Shown here piece by piece: positions 33,746 to 44,249 of a stretch of DNA of 64,000 nucleotides; position 1 is the first letter of the stretch; every line of letters begins with the position of its first letter. The translations under genes were made by a program, and so were the position numbers. This DNA comes from Protonemura montana (taxonomy: Eukaryota > Arthropoda > Insecta > Plecoptera > Nemouridae). The notes under the pieces are model-generated. The model was not told the origin of the DNA and ran no database searches. It worked only from the letters and a program-made list of their open reading frames with translations. The DNA is taken from assembly GCA_947568835.1 (NCBI GenBank), contig OX387612.1, forward strand, positions 7,130,001 through 7,194,000. The letters run 5' to 3'.

Positions 33746-34149
33746 GGCACCGTCAAGTCACATGCCTAAAGTTAAATAAACCTGTTTGAATTAATAAATT
33801 AAAATTATGTATATAAAACTAAACCTTGAGAATTCCTGTTTTATTTCTTTTTGATAAAATATTTATTTGTGCAGGGTTTTTCGTTTTTCTAGCGATTCAT
33901 CAGGATAGCTGAAACCAGCAAGCAAATCATGGATCAATTTCTACCATTATTGTGGTTTTTCAAATTGCGTAACTTTGCGTAAAGGACAACGTCTTTTAAG
34001 ATTTAGAGCATGTATTGTTTTTCTTGATAGCAAATCGACACGTGTTTTGCAGCCCATATTACAGTTGAAATGAATACCCAGATACTTGTGTCCGGCAGAG
34101 AATTCACCAGTAAGTGCTATAAAATATTCAGGTCCTAAATAATTAAACC

Positions 34150-34255
34150 TGTTCAAAAACAACCCCGTAGTTCCTTTTCACACGAAATCGACAAAGGAAA
34201 CTATTACCATGTGGATTGTGAAGAGACTTATGGAAAACCTGTAAAGCCTGTAAAT
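34150..34255 (+). pseudogene. Orphan OR exon-1 relic
   Basis: ATG at 34209 opens MWIVKRLMEN, almost the same as exon 1 of OR-B (MWIVKKLREN), and the preceding codons (TKETIT) parallel TEKVVT in OR-B. A stop codon follows at once (AACCTGTAAAGCC), where OR-B has AACCAAGATTTT, and no donor site is present. It lies between OR-A and OR-B, immediately 5' of a LINE, and suggests a fourth, mostly lost, gene copy. Confidence 0.6.
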
Positions 34256-34334
34256 TATCAACGAAAAGAAACTTAGCGTCAGTGAAAAATTAGCGTCGAG
34301 CGTAGATTAATCACATTCAGCGCGTTTCTACTAA

Positions 34335-36130
34335 TTTCTAAACACTTCAATGATGCCATTGCGAAATGGTATCATTGATCCTCGTCCATCGCTCGACCGC
34401 TCGAAATATAAAACAACACTCAACATTACAATACTCCAAGTTAACTGTAGGAGTATTATTGATAAGGGGGTTAAATACCAACATCTGATCGACATCCATA
34501 ACCCAGATGTGGTAATTGGTACTGAATCGTGGCTGAATGAAGAAATCTCAGACAACGAAGTATTTGGAAGAGACTACATCGTCCACAGAAGAGACAGAGG
34601 AAGCAGAGGAGGAGGCGTCTTCATAGCAGTGAAGTCAACACTACCAAACTATGGACTGTGGGTCGACGAGACATACGAAATGATCTCAGTGAAAGTAACT
34701 TGTGATAAAACAAACATTCAAATAATTGATATAAATAGACCTCCTAGAGAGGACTTAAGGATTATAGATAAACTTGATATGTAGTACGTGAGGTACCGTA
34801 GCTACAACGGAAATTTTACTACTGTGATAGTCGGAGATTTAAATATGCCAAAGATAAAATGGGATGGAACCATATTAGGGAGTAAGGGAGAACAAGACTT
34901 GTTGACGGAATTTATACACAACAACGATTTGGTGCAGGCCGTTCAGGAAGGGACCAGGCAATGCACAGCAGACAAATGTAACTTACTGGACATATTCCTA
35001 GTGCACCCACAGGAAGCGATCAAGTATTGTGACACTGTTGACGGTATATCCGATCACAAAGCTGTTATACTAGAAATCCGGGTTGGTGGGGAAGGGGGGG
35101 TCACGAATACTAGAGCCCCAAAAATAATTAAACACTACAAAAAAGCAGATGTCCAGGGAATTAGAAACTATCTTGCACATTCATTTAATGACTGGGTGTC
35201 CTTAGAGACGGACGATGTAGAGGATTATTGGCGGGAATTCAAAATCATTGTAAAAATGGCAGAAAAGGAGTTCATCCTAACTAAAAGGTTGCAACGCAAT
35301 CCTGACCCTATCTATTATACTGCAAAAATAAAGTTGCTGAAGAGAAAATGTGCTAGGCTTTACAGAAATAGGAAATGTAATAGCATTGTATTCAAGGAAA
35401 AATCCCAAGAACTATTTAGACTTAAGAAGGTAGCACTAAACAGCTATATGAAGAATTTACTAGAGAAAGAAGGAAAATGGCAAGTCTGGAATAAATTTTA
35501 TAAATACATAAACCAAAAGAAGGGAAGCGTTAACAAGATACCCATGCTAGTGAAAAACAATGTACAGGCAATCTCAGATCTAGAAATAGCGGCAATGTTT
35601 AACTCACAGTATGCAAGCGTGTTCGGAGAGAGAGAAAAATTTGACAGTAGTCAGGTAAAGAATGGAGAAAGTGAAAGTTTTTCAATGAGTTGGGACAGTA
35701 AGTATATCGAGAGTAGTACAGGGGCTTAAGAAAAACAGATCCCCCGGTTTGGAAAAAATAAGTAATGACTTCCTTAAACTAGCAAGTAAAGAGATTGCAC
35801 TTTATCTACTGATACTATTCCAAATCTCCATAAGCCACCACCAAATACCATTAGATTGGAAACAAGCGTGTATTATTCCCATACACAAAGGAGGGAGCAA
35901 AGACAAACCAGAAAACTATATGCCTATCAGTCTGACAAGTAGTGTGTGTAAAGTTATAGAGACCCTAATCTCTAAATATATTCGACACGAGCTCGATACC
36001 AAAGGCACACTAGTCTCAGCACAGCATGGATTCAGAAAATCCCACTCTTGTGATACTCAATTAGCGGGCTTGATCCAAGACTTGACAGACATAGTTGATG
36101 GACGAGGGGAAACAGATGCAGTTTTCACCT
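34335..36130 (+). mobile_element. Non-LTR retrotransposon with endonuclease and partial RT, interrupted
   Basis: An APE-type endonuclease frame starts near 34350: ILQVNCRSIIDKGVKYQHL, DVVIGTESWLN, GGGVFIAVKS, then VIVGDLNMPKIKWDG after an in-frame TAG (34782-34784), and the C-terminal SDHKAVILEI. The linker continues to about 35715, where the frame shifts. The RT domain then reads KNRSPGLEKISNDFLKLA, DWKQACIIPIHKGGSKDKPE, NYMPISLTSSVCKVIETL and QHGFRKSHSCDTQLAGL. It is cut off in front of the catalytic Asp motifs, exactly where a CCTTACCTCACC tract begins. No ORF1 is seen. Probably CR1/Rex/jockey-like. Confidence 0.85.
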
Positions 36131-36355
36131 TACCTCACCTTACCTCACCCTACAAAACCAAGCCTTACTAAACCTAACATTAACTAACTTAACCTTATCT
36201 AACCGAACCTAACCTAACCTCACCTAAAATAGCCCAATCTAACCTAAACTAACCAGAACCTAACCTAACCAATCCTTACCTAATGTAAAGTAACCTTATC
36301 TAACCTAGAAAAACCTAACCAAACCTAAACTTACCTTACCTTACCTAAACCAATT
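36125..36355. repeat. Telomere-like (CCTAA)n-related tract
   Basis: Many copies of AACCT/CCTAA with frequent variants (CTTACC, CTCACC). This is the complement of the TTAGG telomere unit of insects. The leading part CACCCTACAAAACCAAGCCT recurs before the tract at 63900 (CACCCTACACACCCAAGCCT), so the two tracts share a flank. Confidence 0.75.
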
Positions 36356-36404
36356 ATGATCGTTTTAAGACTCATGTCTACTTGATTAAACCTTAGCTCT
36401 AGTT

Positions 36405-36510
36405 TTGACAAAAACTATTTGAACTGTGTTTTGAATGCTAAGTAAAGAATAACTTAATTTCCCGTCGTTTTGTAACTTTTATCTGTTACTTTTTCAAGGG
36501 TTTTTCAAGG
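36405..36510 (-). repeat. Hammerhead-like dispersed repeat copy
   Basis: Read on the minus strand, it keeps the GTAAC/GTTAC stem, but GAAACGTC has decayed to AAAACGAC. It lies about 300 bp upstream of OR-B exon 1. Confidence 0.6.
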
Positions 36511-36974
36511 GTTTACGTTGGTTCCTTAAATTAGGAAAGGTCTCAAGCAGCACCCGTGAATTCCAAGTATAAGTCAAATAAGTTCTCTTCTAGGAATTTA
36601 TGTTTTTATTTATTCACTTGCGTAACTTAGACAGTGCCTCATAAAATTTCAAGTACGTACGTAAATTGATATTTTGGTAAAGAAACTATTTTATGGTTAC
36701 AGCCTATGAAAAGTCGATGGGGTATACAATATATTTTATTTAGAACCTTAGATTTTACACGTCTAGAACATACCCATTTGTCTTCCGTATCACGGACTCC
36801 ACGGAGAAAGTCGTGACTATGTGGATTGTGAAGAAGCTGCGTGAGAACCAAGATTTTGGTCTCTCGGTGTTGCCTTTAAAGTTCATTGGTAAGTTTATTA
36901 CGTCGCACTGTCGATGAAAAATGTAAGCAATGTAGATAATGTAAATTAGTGGATTGCTTACTTCACCTACATGT

Positions 36975-37955
36975 AACGAACCTAAGGAGGTCAGGACCAC
37001 TTACAAATGGTACAAAATTAAGCTTGAAGCTCAAGCAAAGTTAGTCAAGGATGTGCTTGCGAAATCAAAATACTTGACGACAGAACTAACCTATAACATG
37101 CACGCAATCAAAGAAGTAAAATAAAAAAAACCCTTAAAGACCCTTAGCAGAGCTGATAAAACAAGGGCTAAATGATTAATGAATAGTCCGGAGAAAAAAG
37201 ACGAAAAGCAATTACCGGTTAGATATAGTGCTTAACAAATAAATGTTAAGAAATCATAAACAAGGTATGCAATAAACATTCAGCTGGCATCGACGAGATA
37301 CCGGAAAGCGTAATTCAATATGAAGCTACCACGAAGTGAAACTATTGTTCACATAATCAATAAATCCTTTTAGCAAGGTGTATTCCCATAAATGCTAAAA
37401 AGCTTAAATTAATTCCGATGTTCCAAAAGGGCAATCCGTACATAGTGGCAAACTATCGACCAGGAGCTATTCTTACAAATTTCTCCAGAATCATGGAATC
37501 ATCAATGTTTGCAAGACTTATAAATATCGTATAGGACAATGAGCTTAAAAAATATGTCAACATGGATTGACAAAGGGTAGATCTACCATCATAGCAGCAT
37601 AAATCAGGCACTACTGGCATTGGAACACAAAATTCGTCCGGTAAGCATATTTAATAACAAACGTAAAGTATTTAACAGTATCGATCACGCTATATTACAC
37701 GCGAAGCTGACAACACTGGGTGGGAAAAGCAAATATGTGGATCAAAACATATTCAAAGGACAGGAAACAATACGTGGTCATAAAAATAAAAAAAAAACAG
37801 TTAAGTCCGAAGAAAAAAATTAAGTATTGTCTGCCGCAGACGGCAAGTGTCTCGCCACTTATGTTCATATTATTTTTTAACTATATCCCACAGGGCAGCT
37901 TACACCAACTTGGGAAATGCAACAGTAGATCATATGAGTCGTTTGTGTGATCAGA
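36975..37955 (+). mobile_element. Decayed LINE reverse-transcriptase relic in OR-B intron 1
   Basis: Broken frames still read RT pieces in order: TTYKWYKI near 36992, a VANYRPGAIL-like stretch near 37446, FNSIDHAILHAKLTTLGGK near 37672 and WIKTYSKDRKQYVVIKI near 37738, the usual order of jockey-like RTs. The same relic is in OR-C intron 1 (52330-53830), so it predates the B/C duplication. Confidence 0.75.
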
Positions 37956-37998
37956 AAAAAACGCGTTGTTAATTAACAGAAAACAGAATTCATGTAAC

Positions 37999-38155
37999 GA
38001 CACCGGGTTTCCCCTCCTCCCTTCTAGGCTGATAGGTTGGGGTCATCATAATCCTCATAACCATCCACTCATTCAACGACGCCATTAAAATAGTGTCGCA
38101 CGGCCAGTTGTCAAAACAGTGCGTCGATAAACACCAATAATTACTCAATCAACAG
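37999..38155 (+). mobile_element. 5S-SINE tail fragment in OR-B intron 1
   Basis: CGGGTTTCCCCTCCTCCCTT, CATCCACTCATTCAACGACG and AAACAGTGCGTCGATAAACA match the SINE 3' part. The same fragment at the same place occurs in OR-C (53845-53995), so it is also older than the duplication. Confidence 0.7.
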
Positions 38156-39675
38156 TGTGCATGTCATGTAAAGGTCAGAGGCAAAAGATTGACTAGAGTT
38201 AACTGATATATGCAAGGTAAAATGTAATGATACAAGGAAAGAGCGTTGGAGAGGTTTTGCAAAAAGAAATGTCTTAGATAATTGATAAATAATTAACTAG
38301 ACTGGGGAGGCGATACTTAAAATTTTGCTAAACAGGTTGCTCCCTACTGTTATTTAAAAGACTGGTGAAGATTGTAAATCATCAAACAATTCTACTAGAA
38401 TTCTAGGTACACGTGTGTTTACAACTCAATTAGTGAGTGATGATAATTATTGGGATAGGAAGCCGTAACCCAGTGGCAGAAATATTTGACATAGATTCTT
38501 GCAGGACAATTTTTAAGAAATTTGAAGTCTTACCACCACCCTTTCTGTATATATATATATGATGTAATATTGAGTGTTACCGAGAACGACAACGTACGAT
38601 TGTACGAAAAAGATCATAAAAAAAAACATGGAACTGAAAGGCTATAAAGGCTCAGAGTATATATTGTAGCCACTCATGCTGTTTTAGTTCAAATATTTAT
38701 AGCACGAGCCGCATTTCAGCAACGTTTCTCACCTGGTCTGATTACCTAATCGTTGCAGGTCTCTGGCCGCTGGATCCAAACGCCAGAAAAACGTTCCTGG
38801 ACAAACTACGCAGTGCCACCATTGTGACGAATTTGGTGGCTGATGTTTTAACTGGTACCATCTTGGTCCCTCTAGGGGCAATATGGTCGGACAGAGATCA
38901 TCATGTCGTGCTTGAATGTATAGGGATATGTTGCATAGAACTTGTAATATTTTTTAAGGTATATATATTTTTTGCACAGATAACGTTTGTTAATTCAGGC
39001 GTAGAACGGCGCCAGCGTCTAGAATTAAGGCGTGTATATATTAAATGTTCACATTTCGTCCCTGATCTCTATAGCGACAAATATTTGATCCCCCAGGATA
39101 TTTGGGATATTTTGCTTGTGCTCAATGGGAGTTTTTTCTTCTTAATCTTGTTATTATTCCTAGCATAGCAATGAAAATCAACGAGAACAGTTTAAATTAG
39201 CAGGTAAAAGCTTCTTTAAATAAGACGTAAGACCATTTTTAGAATAAGTGATTTTGATGTAAGCTGGGTGGTATCCAAGCAAACTCTTGAGTAACATGGA
39301 GTAGAAGATTTGTTATTTAATCTACAGGTGGGATGTTTTTACTTTCGACGGCACCAAATCAAGGAGTTAACGTCCAGTATCGTCGAGTTGAGACGACAGG
39401 ACATGGCCGGACAGCCAAGCGAAGAAAAACAGAAGATAGTCGCTGAAATTCAGAGGTGGATTAACGGGTTTGTAGTTCTAACAGTCATCGGAATCTTGCT
39501 GTTCGAGGTAGGCCGCTCTGCACTGATACCGTCATTGGTTGCTGAAAGGAAGTTCCATGCCAGGTGACACTATATTTATGATGTGAATTAATTATTTTTA
39601 CGAAGGATAGCGCTACAGAGATAGTCTATCACGGGACTAAATGAGGTCTTGACAATCTTCTAAAATCTTCTAAAA

Positions 39676-39984
39676 TCATCCATTAGCGAACCAGCTAGAA
39701 TAAACCAGTTGCCAAGGGAAGGCAATTTTAACAATATCATACTGCGGAGCCCACTCACTCCATTGGAAGACTTTGCAACAAAATAACGAATATTTGTGGG
39801 GTATCTGTAAAAAGTTGATTTCAGTCTGCAAAATGGACATAGCTGGAGCTAATGTTTTGTCTGCGATAGTGCAGATATCTTTCGAATTCAGAATGGCGAC
39901 TGTGCCATCTCCGACGAAACAATCAGTACCAGACATAGTCTGAAACAGAGCAAAACATTTGCCACAATGAACATTCAAGCACAA
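39676..39984 (-). other. Antisense open frame in OR-B intron 3 (unknown)
   Basis: A 102-codon minus-strand frame reads MCLNVHCGKCFALFQTMSGT, then VGDGTVAILNSKDICTIAD, then FQWSEWAPQYDI. The matching part of OR-C intron 3 (56198-56656) is also open on the minus strand with most residues kept. OR-A intron 3 has no counterpart. I do not recognise the protein. It could be a captured transposon piece or an accident of recent duplication. Confidence 0.3.
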
Positions 39985-40544
39985 ATATCCAAGGCGATAT
40001 CACGCTACAAGTCGCGTGTCACACAGATACCTTTCTCTTCTTCCAGAATCTGGTTCCCTATCGACCCGTACTCATCGCCAACGTATGAAATTCTGTTCGC
40101 ACTTTGGTATATCTCTCTCTCAATCGGTACGGTGTCATCTTTTCTTGGAGATGGCCTCTTGGGAGCTATTTTAATCCAATTAGTCGGCCAGTTTCGGCTG
40201 CTACGTCATAACTTAGCCCAAATATGAGAGGACGCCGTCGAGAAAGTGAAACGTCGACGTGAGCAGCAAAGCGCTGAGGATAAAGAGTCGCTAGATGAAA
40301 CGCTAAACAGCGAGCAAGAATCTTTGGCGTCCAAACCTCAGGAAAGAATGGCTCTGGAGCTAGCGGTGGTTAATGTCGAGGATAAGGACGTCGCTGAGGA
40401 GATGTTTCAGCTTTTAAGAAGCTATGTGTATCGCTATCAAGAGTGCGTTCGGTAAGTGTTTTTTTTTCATGATGAATTTGATCAATTATTCTAGGCATAA
40501 CGTTAAGATCGATTTATTTATTTTCCGGGTGAAACGAAGTTAAC

Positions 40545-40735
40545 GGGGCTTGTGATACTGGTCTAATGGCTTCGGTTTATAAGTGAATGATGGCGAGAAT
40601 GACAAATAACCTAACCTAGCCTAGAGGGAGGAGGGAAACCCTGTACCGTCACGTAGTCTATACCGCATCAAAGAGCCCACTGACTCACTTAACGACGCAA
40701 TAAGACCAGTTTTTCATTTTATTTTACCCACAAAA
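40545..40735 (-). mobile_element. 5S-SINE tail fragment in OR-B intron 4
   Basis: GATACTGGTCTAATGGC, AACCTAACCTAGCCTAGAGG and GAGGAGGGAAACCCTGTACC correspond to the minus-strand SINE body. OR-C intron 4 has the same fragment at 57190-57372. Confidence 0.65.
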
Positions 40736-41563
40736 TTTCGACCTCGTAAAGTTCTGAATTTATAGGGGTTAAGAAAGATCTAAAAACCACACTTTTCAAT
40801 GAATCAATCCATTCTCGACTGTCACTGCAATCATTTTTCGCAATTTATTGCAGGTGTGTACGCAAGCTAGAAACGGTATTCGCTCCAACGCTGGTGGCAC
40901 AAATAGTATTTGCAGTTACTTCGATGCTGGCGCTAATTTTCTTTGCCACCATTGATCCCACCACGTCCGGTGATATTGACGCCGCCGAGAAGGAGGTATC
41001 GGTTCTACTGGCATCCTAGTTTACTCAGATGAAGACTTTAAATAATTCGTTGCGCTAAATCTGTTTCTTATTACATGTGTTACATTATTATACATTACAT
41101 CATTATCTGCTCAATGCATGTGTTGAAACCCTTCCAGTAGGAACGCTGCAACGATCCACTCCAGCAGAAGGTTGTGGTCAGCTGTGGTCTTGTTTAAAAT
41201 TAGCATTGCAGCCGATAATGACAGTGAACTAGAAAACTGGCAGTTCTTTGAAGTGTTGATAGTAATTGATAACAAAATAAAAAGAAAGCTAAAAATTAAA
41301 ATTAAAGAAATTTAAAAGAAAACACAGCTATGCTAATGCTGTAGACAAGTTGATAAGCAAGGCAAATAATCTGTTAATTAGCTGACCAAGCGAAACAAAC
41401 CCTTGTAAAAAAAAAATTACAATTTTTTTTAGTAAATATGATGCCTTTAGTAAAGTGGCTGCATCGCAATCGTCTTTGCCAGTTTATTTGACTTTTAGGT
41501 TGGCTTGGTTCCGGTTCCGCATTCATGACTGCGAGTTTCGAGTTCACTCAACTCGTTCGCCAC

Positions 41564-41616
41564 TCAATTAGTTCGTTTAAGTCCAAATCCTTTTTGGACT
41601 TAAACGAACTAATTGA
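41564..41616. repeat. Perfect hairpin in OR-B intron 5
   Basis: Perfect 24-bp arms (around TTAGTTCGTTTAAGTCCAA and its inverse) enclose a 5-nt loop, TCCTT. The corresponding place in OR-C (about 59110-59170) has only the left arm, so the second arm is specific to OR-B. Confidence 0.8.
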
Positions 41617-41759
41617 ATTTGTTATTAAATTGATTAGAAAAAAAGTCAATTATCTTACCCAGGCTAATTTTTTGTTTGCTATTTTTGCCCATTTCATTAT
41701 GTTGCAAATTAAGCTCAACGAATTGATACAAGTTAACTAACCTTTCTCCATTGATTTTA

Positions 41760-42055
41760 TATGGTTGACGACAAACTGTTTTGATGACGGGCCATCGGCA
41801 ATGTTCTCATTTCGCTGCAATCGAATGCGTGGTTGATTATAAGAGTGATAGTGGACCAAACATTGCGCTAGAAAAAACCCAGTATCATATAGCCTATCTC
41901 TGTAGACAGCAGCAAAATAACCACCGGCATAACGTCTCTTTCAAAAGAAATAACAATTTACAAAACAGGATTTCTTCCCAAAGCTATGCTGTCAAAAAGT
42001 TAATAAGCAAAGCAAATAAGCTGTTGATAAGCTGAGCAAGCAAACCAAACCATTA
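41760..42055 (-). mobile_element. Old 5S-SINE copy in OR-B intron 5
   Basis: A diverged match to the SINE body: AACCCAGTATCATATAGCCT, ACCACCGGCATAACGTCTCT, and GCTATGCTGTCAAAAAGTTA then ATAAGCAAAGCAAATAAGC. A similar piece lies at 41325-41400. OR-C keeps related copies near 58860-58945 and 59330-59500. Confidence 0.55.
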
Positions 42056-42904
42056 TTGAAAAAAATGTGTCAGTGTGCTTGTGTGAAAGAATGTTTGAAT
42101 TTGGTTCATCGTGCTCTGAATAAGGATCCCTACCTTTATCAGAAAATAAGAACACATTAGCACCCACAATTCGAGTAGAATAACGTGAAAAATGTGGCCA
42201 AATTGTTTCTTCCTCGCTTGTCGGTGCGGCTTGGGTTTCAATGGCAAGGTTGTCTGTTATAGAGACCGCTATGAGCACATGCAATTTCAGATGCTGTACA
42301 TTATTGTCATCGGATCAATCTACTTTGAGCTCGGTCTTCTTTGCTTCCTGACGGACTTGATCACTGAGGAGGTACGGTGACTTTTGTAATTATAAGGCGG
42401 ACAATTACATTTTAATGTTGGTGAAGTTGGTGGCTGTTCTCTGTTTTGATGCAAGTTAGGATATAAAAATAACGTCAACGTTAGCGCCGAAAATTTCAGG
42501 ATTAACCAACAATGAGGTTGTCCTGATTTGATCCTATTCTCCATATTACTTTTTTTATGATCAGCGTAGCGAGCAAATCGGGTGAAGCAAAATTGTGTGT
42601 TCTTAACTTAGACCTGCTGCGTTTTTAGTCAAATTCGTTTTAAACGTTTTGAAACGTTTTGAAAATTTAAAAATATTTTCTAATAATATAAATTACCTTT
42701 TTGGAGTTTCTAACTGATTTTTCTTTTCTGATTTTTCTTTCACTTATTTTCCAAAAATAAGATTTACATCAAATAGCATCCCTAGTAGTAAAAAATGTCC
42801 ACAAATTCTTCTACCTCATCATTTAACTTAATGTTTAGTTAACATGGTTTCATTTTTAAACTCTTTAGACTGCCAGCTCAAGCACTTATGTCACCGCCAA
42901 GGAC

Positions 42905-42975
42905 ACTGGAACCTCATTCTTCTGTTTTGCTGCCCGCAAAGAAGGGGACACTCCCTGTGCCTTCTGTGCTAAATC
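42905..42975 (+). repeat. Single diverged monomer of the 70-bp satellite
   Basis: TTCTGTTTTGCTGCCCGCAA, then AGAAGGGGACACTCCCTGTG, then CCTTCTGTGCTAAATC align with the satellite unit at 16500-17772. It lies in OR-B intron 6. OR-C has the same at 60893-60960. Confidence 0.7.
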
Positions 42976-43194
42976 TGAGCTAAAAAGAGGAATGATGTTC
43001 CAGCCTCCTCGGTCACCACAGCAGTGCACTCAAAGTCATTTTTAACATCTCAACGTCTCTTTCTCCAGAGCGAGCAGGTGCTGAACGCTATGTACGAATG
43101 TGACTGGTTCGCCTCGACGGAGAGTTTCAAGAAGTCGATGAGGATCGTCATGTCTCGTGCCAACCAGCCGGTGTACATCAGAGCTGCTGGATTT

Positions 43195-43552
43195 ATTCCG
43201 ATGACCCACGAGACATTCCTAGGGGTAATTTCATTTTCCGTAAAACTCCGTAACTTTCCAAAACTACAGAAAAGCATTTATTATTTCCAATCTACTAAAG
43301 TAATTTCAAAATGTCCAGATTTTCAGTATTTACTTGCTCCTGCCCCCCCGCCCCCACCCCCCACCAACGATAGGTTTATAAAATATAGTGTGCACACCTT
43401 CTTCCGGCAAAGCACCACTGAAGTCATTGGCTCGAGTTTTACTTTTTGCTTCCTTTTTCGACTTGTTTTTTTCCAGATTACCAAACTTGCCTACTCGTAT
43501 TACACCGCATTGTCTGCGGCAGTTCACAAACATGACGAAAAGCGAGAAATTA
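43195..43552 (+). other. Tract of OR-B copied from OR-A
   Basis: From the end of exon 7 through intron 7 and exon 8a, OR-B differs from OR-A (32911-33265) by only a handful of bases plus a poly-C length change, including across the intron. Elsewhere A and B introns do not align. OR-C lacks this intron and exon. The right end of the tract abuts the GCGCGGGG dispersed motif. Confidence 0.8.
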
Positions 43553-44249
43553 ATCTTATTCAAATTGCAAACGCTTCCAATGCGCGGGATATTTTATTAT
43601 TATTAATAAAACATTAATATATAATATAATAATAATAATATGTAATATAATTATTTATTAATAATATTAAAAATAATAAAATATTTACAGTATGTTATTT
43701 TATTTTTTTGATGTTGGTCTCTCTAAAGGATTGATAGCTGGTCGAATAGACCTAAGACCAACGAAAGAGACGAGGAGGAGAAGTTAGAAGTCATGTAGCT
43801 TCTAAATGAGTCCTCTGGAGAGCTTGAAGAACTTGTATAAAACAGAAAACTGATTTGGTTCACTGAAGTAACTTATGAGAAGAATACGTTTTAACAGGTC
43901 TGATCACCTTAGGATCGAAATAGGTACTCCTGTCTCATCAACTATCAATTTAACATAAAGACTCGCTTCCTTCACCTATGTCAGCGTTGATTCATGTTGA
44001 TTCATGTAGTCAAATCATCCCAACAACTTTAAAACGCAAATAAAGACTCAAGTTTTGCGGAAACATAGGTACTTGAAAATAGGTAAAAAAAATCACCTTT
44101 ACCAGTGATTTTTGATGTCATGGTATTCCTACTTTCTGCTACCTAATTTTACTGGATATATATTTTTTTCAGATCACCAAACTTGGCTTGTCGTACTACA
44201 CTACGCTGAAGGCAATATTTCAAGGAAATTCCTCACCGTAAACGAACAT

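Larger units (their letters stand above)
36819..44241 (+). pseudogene. Odorant receptor OR-B, pseudogene with two last exons
   Basis: Eight exons match OR-A and OR-C: 36819-36888, 38759-38958, 39328-39563, 40047-40451, 40854-40995, 42263-42371, 43069-43224 and last exons 43477-43617 (A-type) and 44173-44241 (C-type). Exon 2 reads GLWPLDPNARKTFLDKL. Exon 4 has an in-frame TGA at 40225-40227 (AGA in OR-C, AAA in OR-A), inside the loop after TM4. Exon 6 is 109 nt where A and C have 111, a 2-nt deletion near its start that shifts frame. All splice sites remain GT-AG, so it may still be transcribed. Exon 7 is open (MYECDWFASTESFKKSM). An upstream AG (GGCAAG, 42247) could restore the exon 6 frame but not the TGA. 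Stop read-through cannot be ruled out from sequence. Confidence 0.85.
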
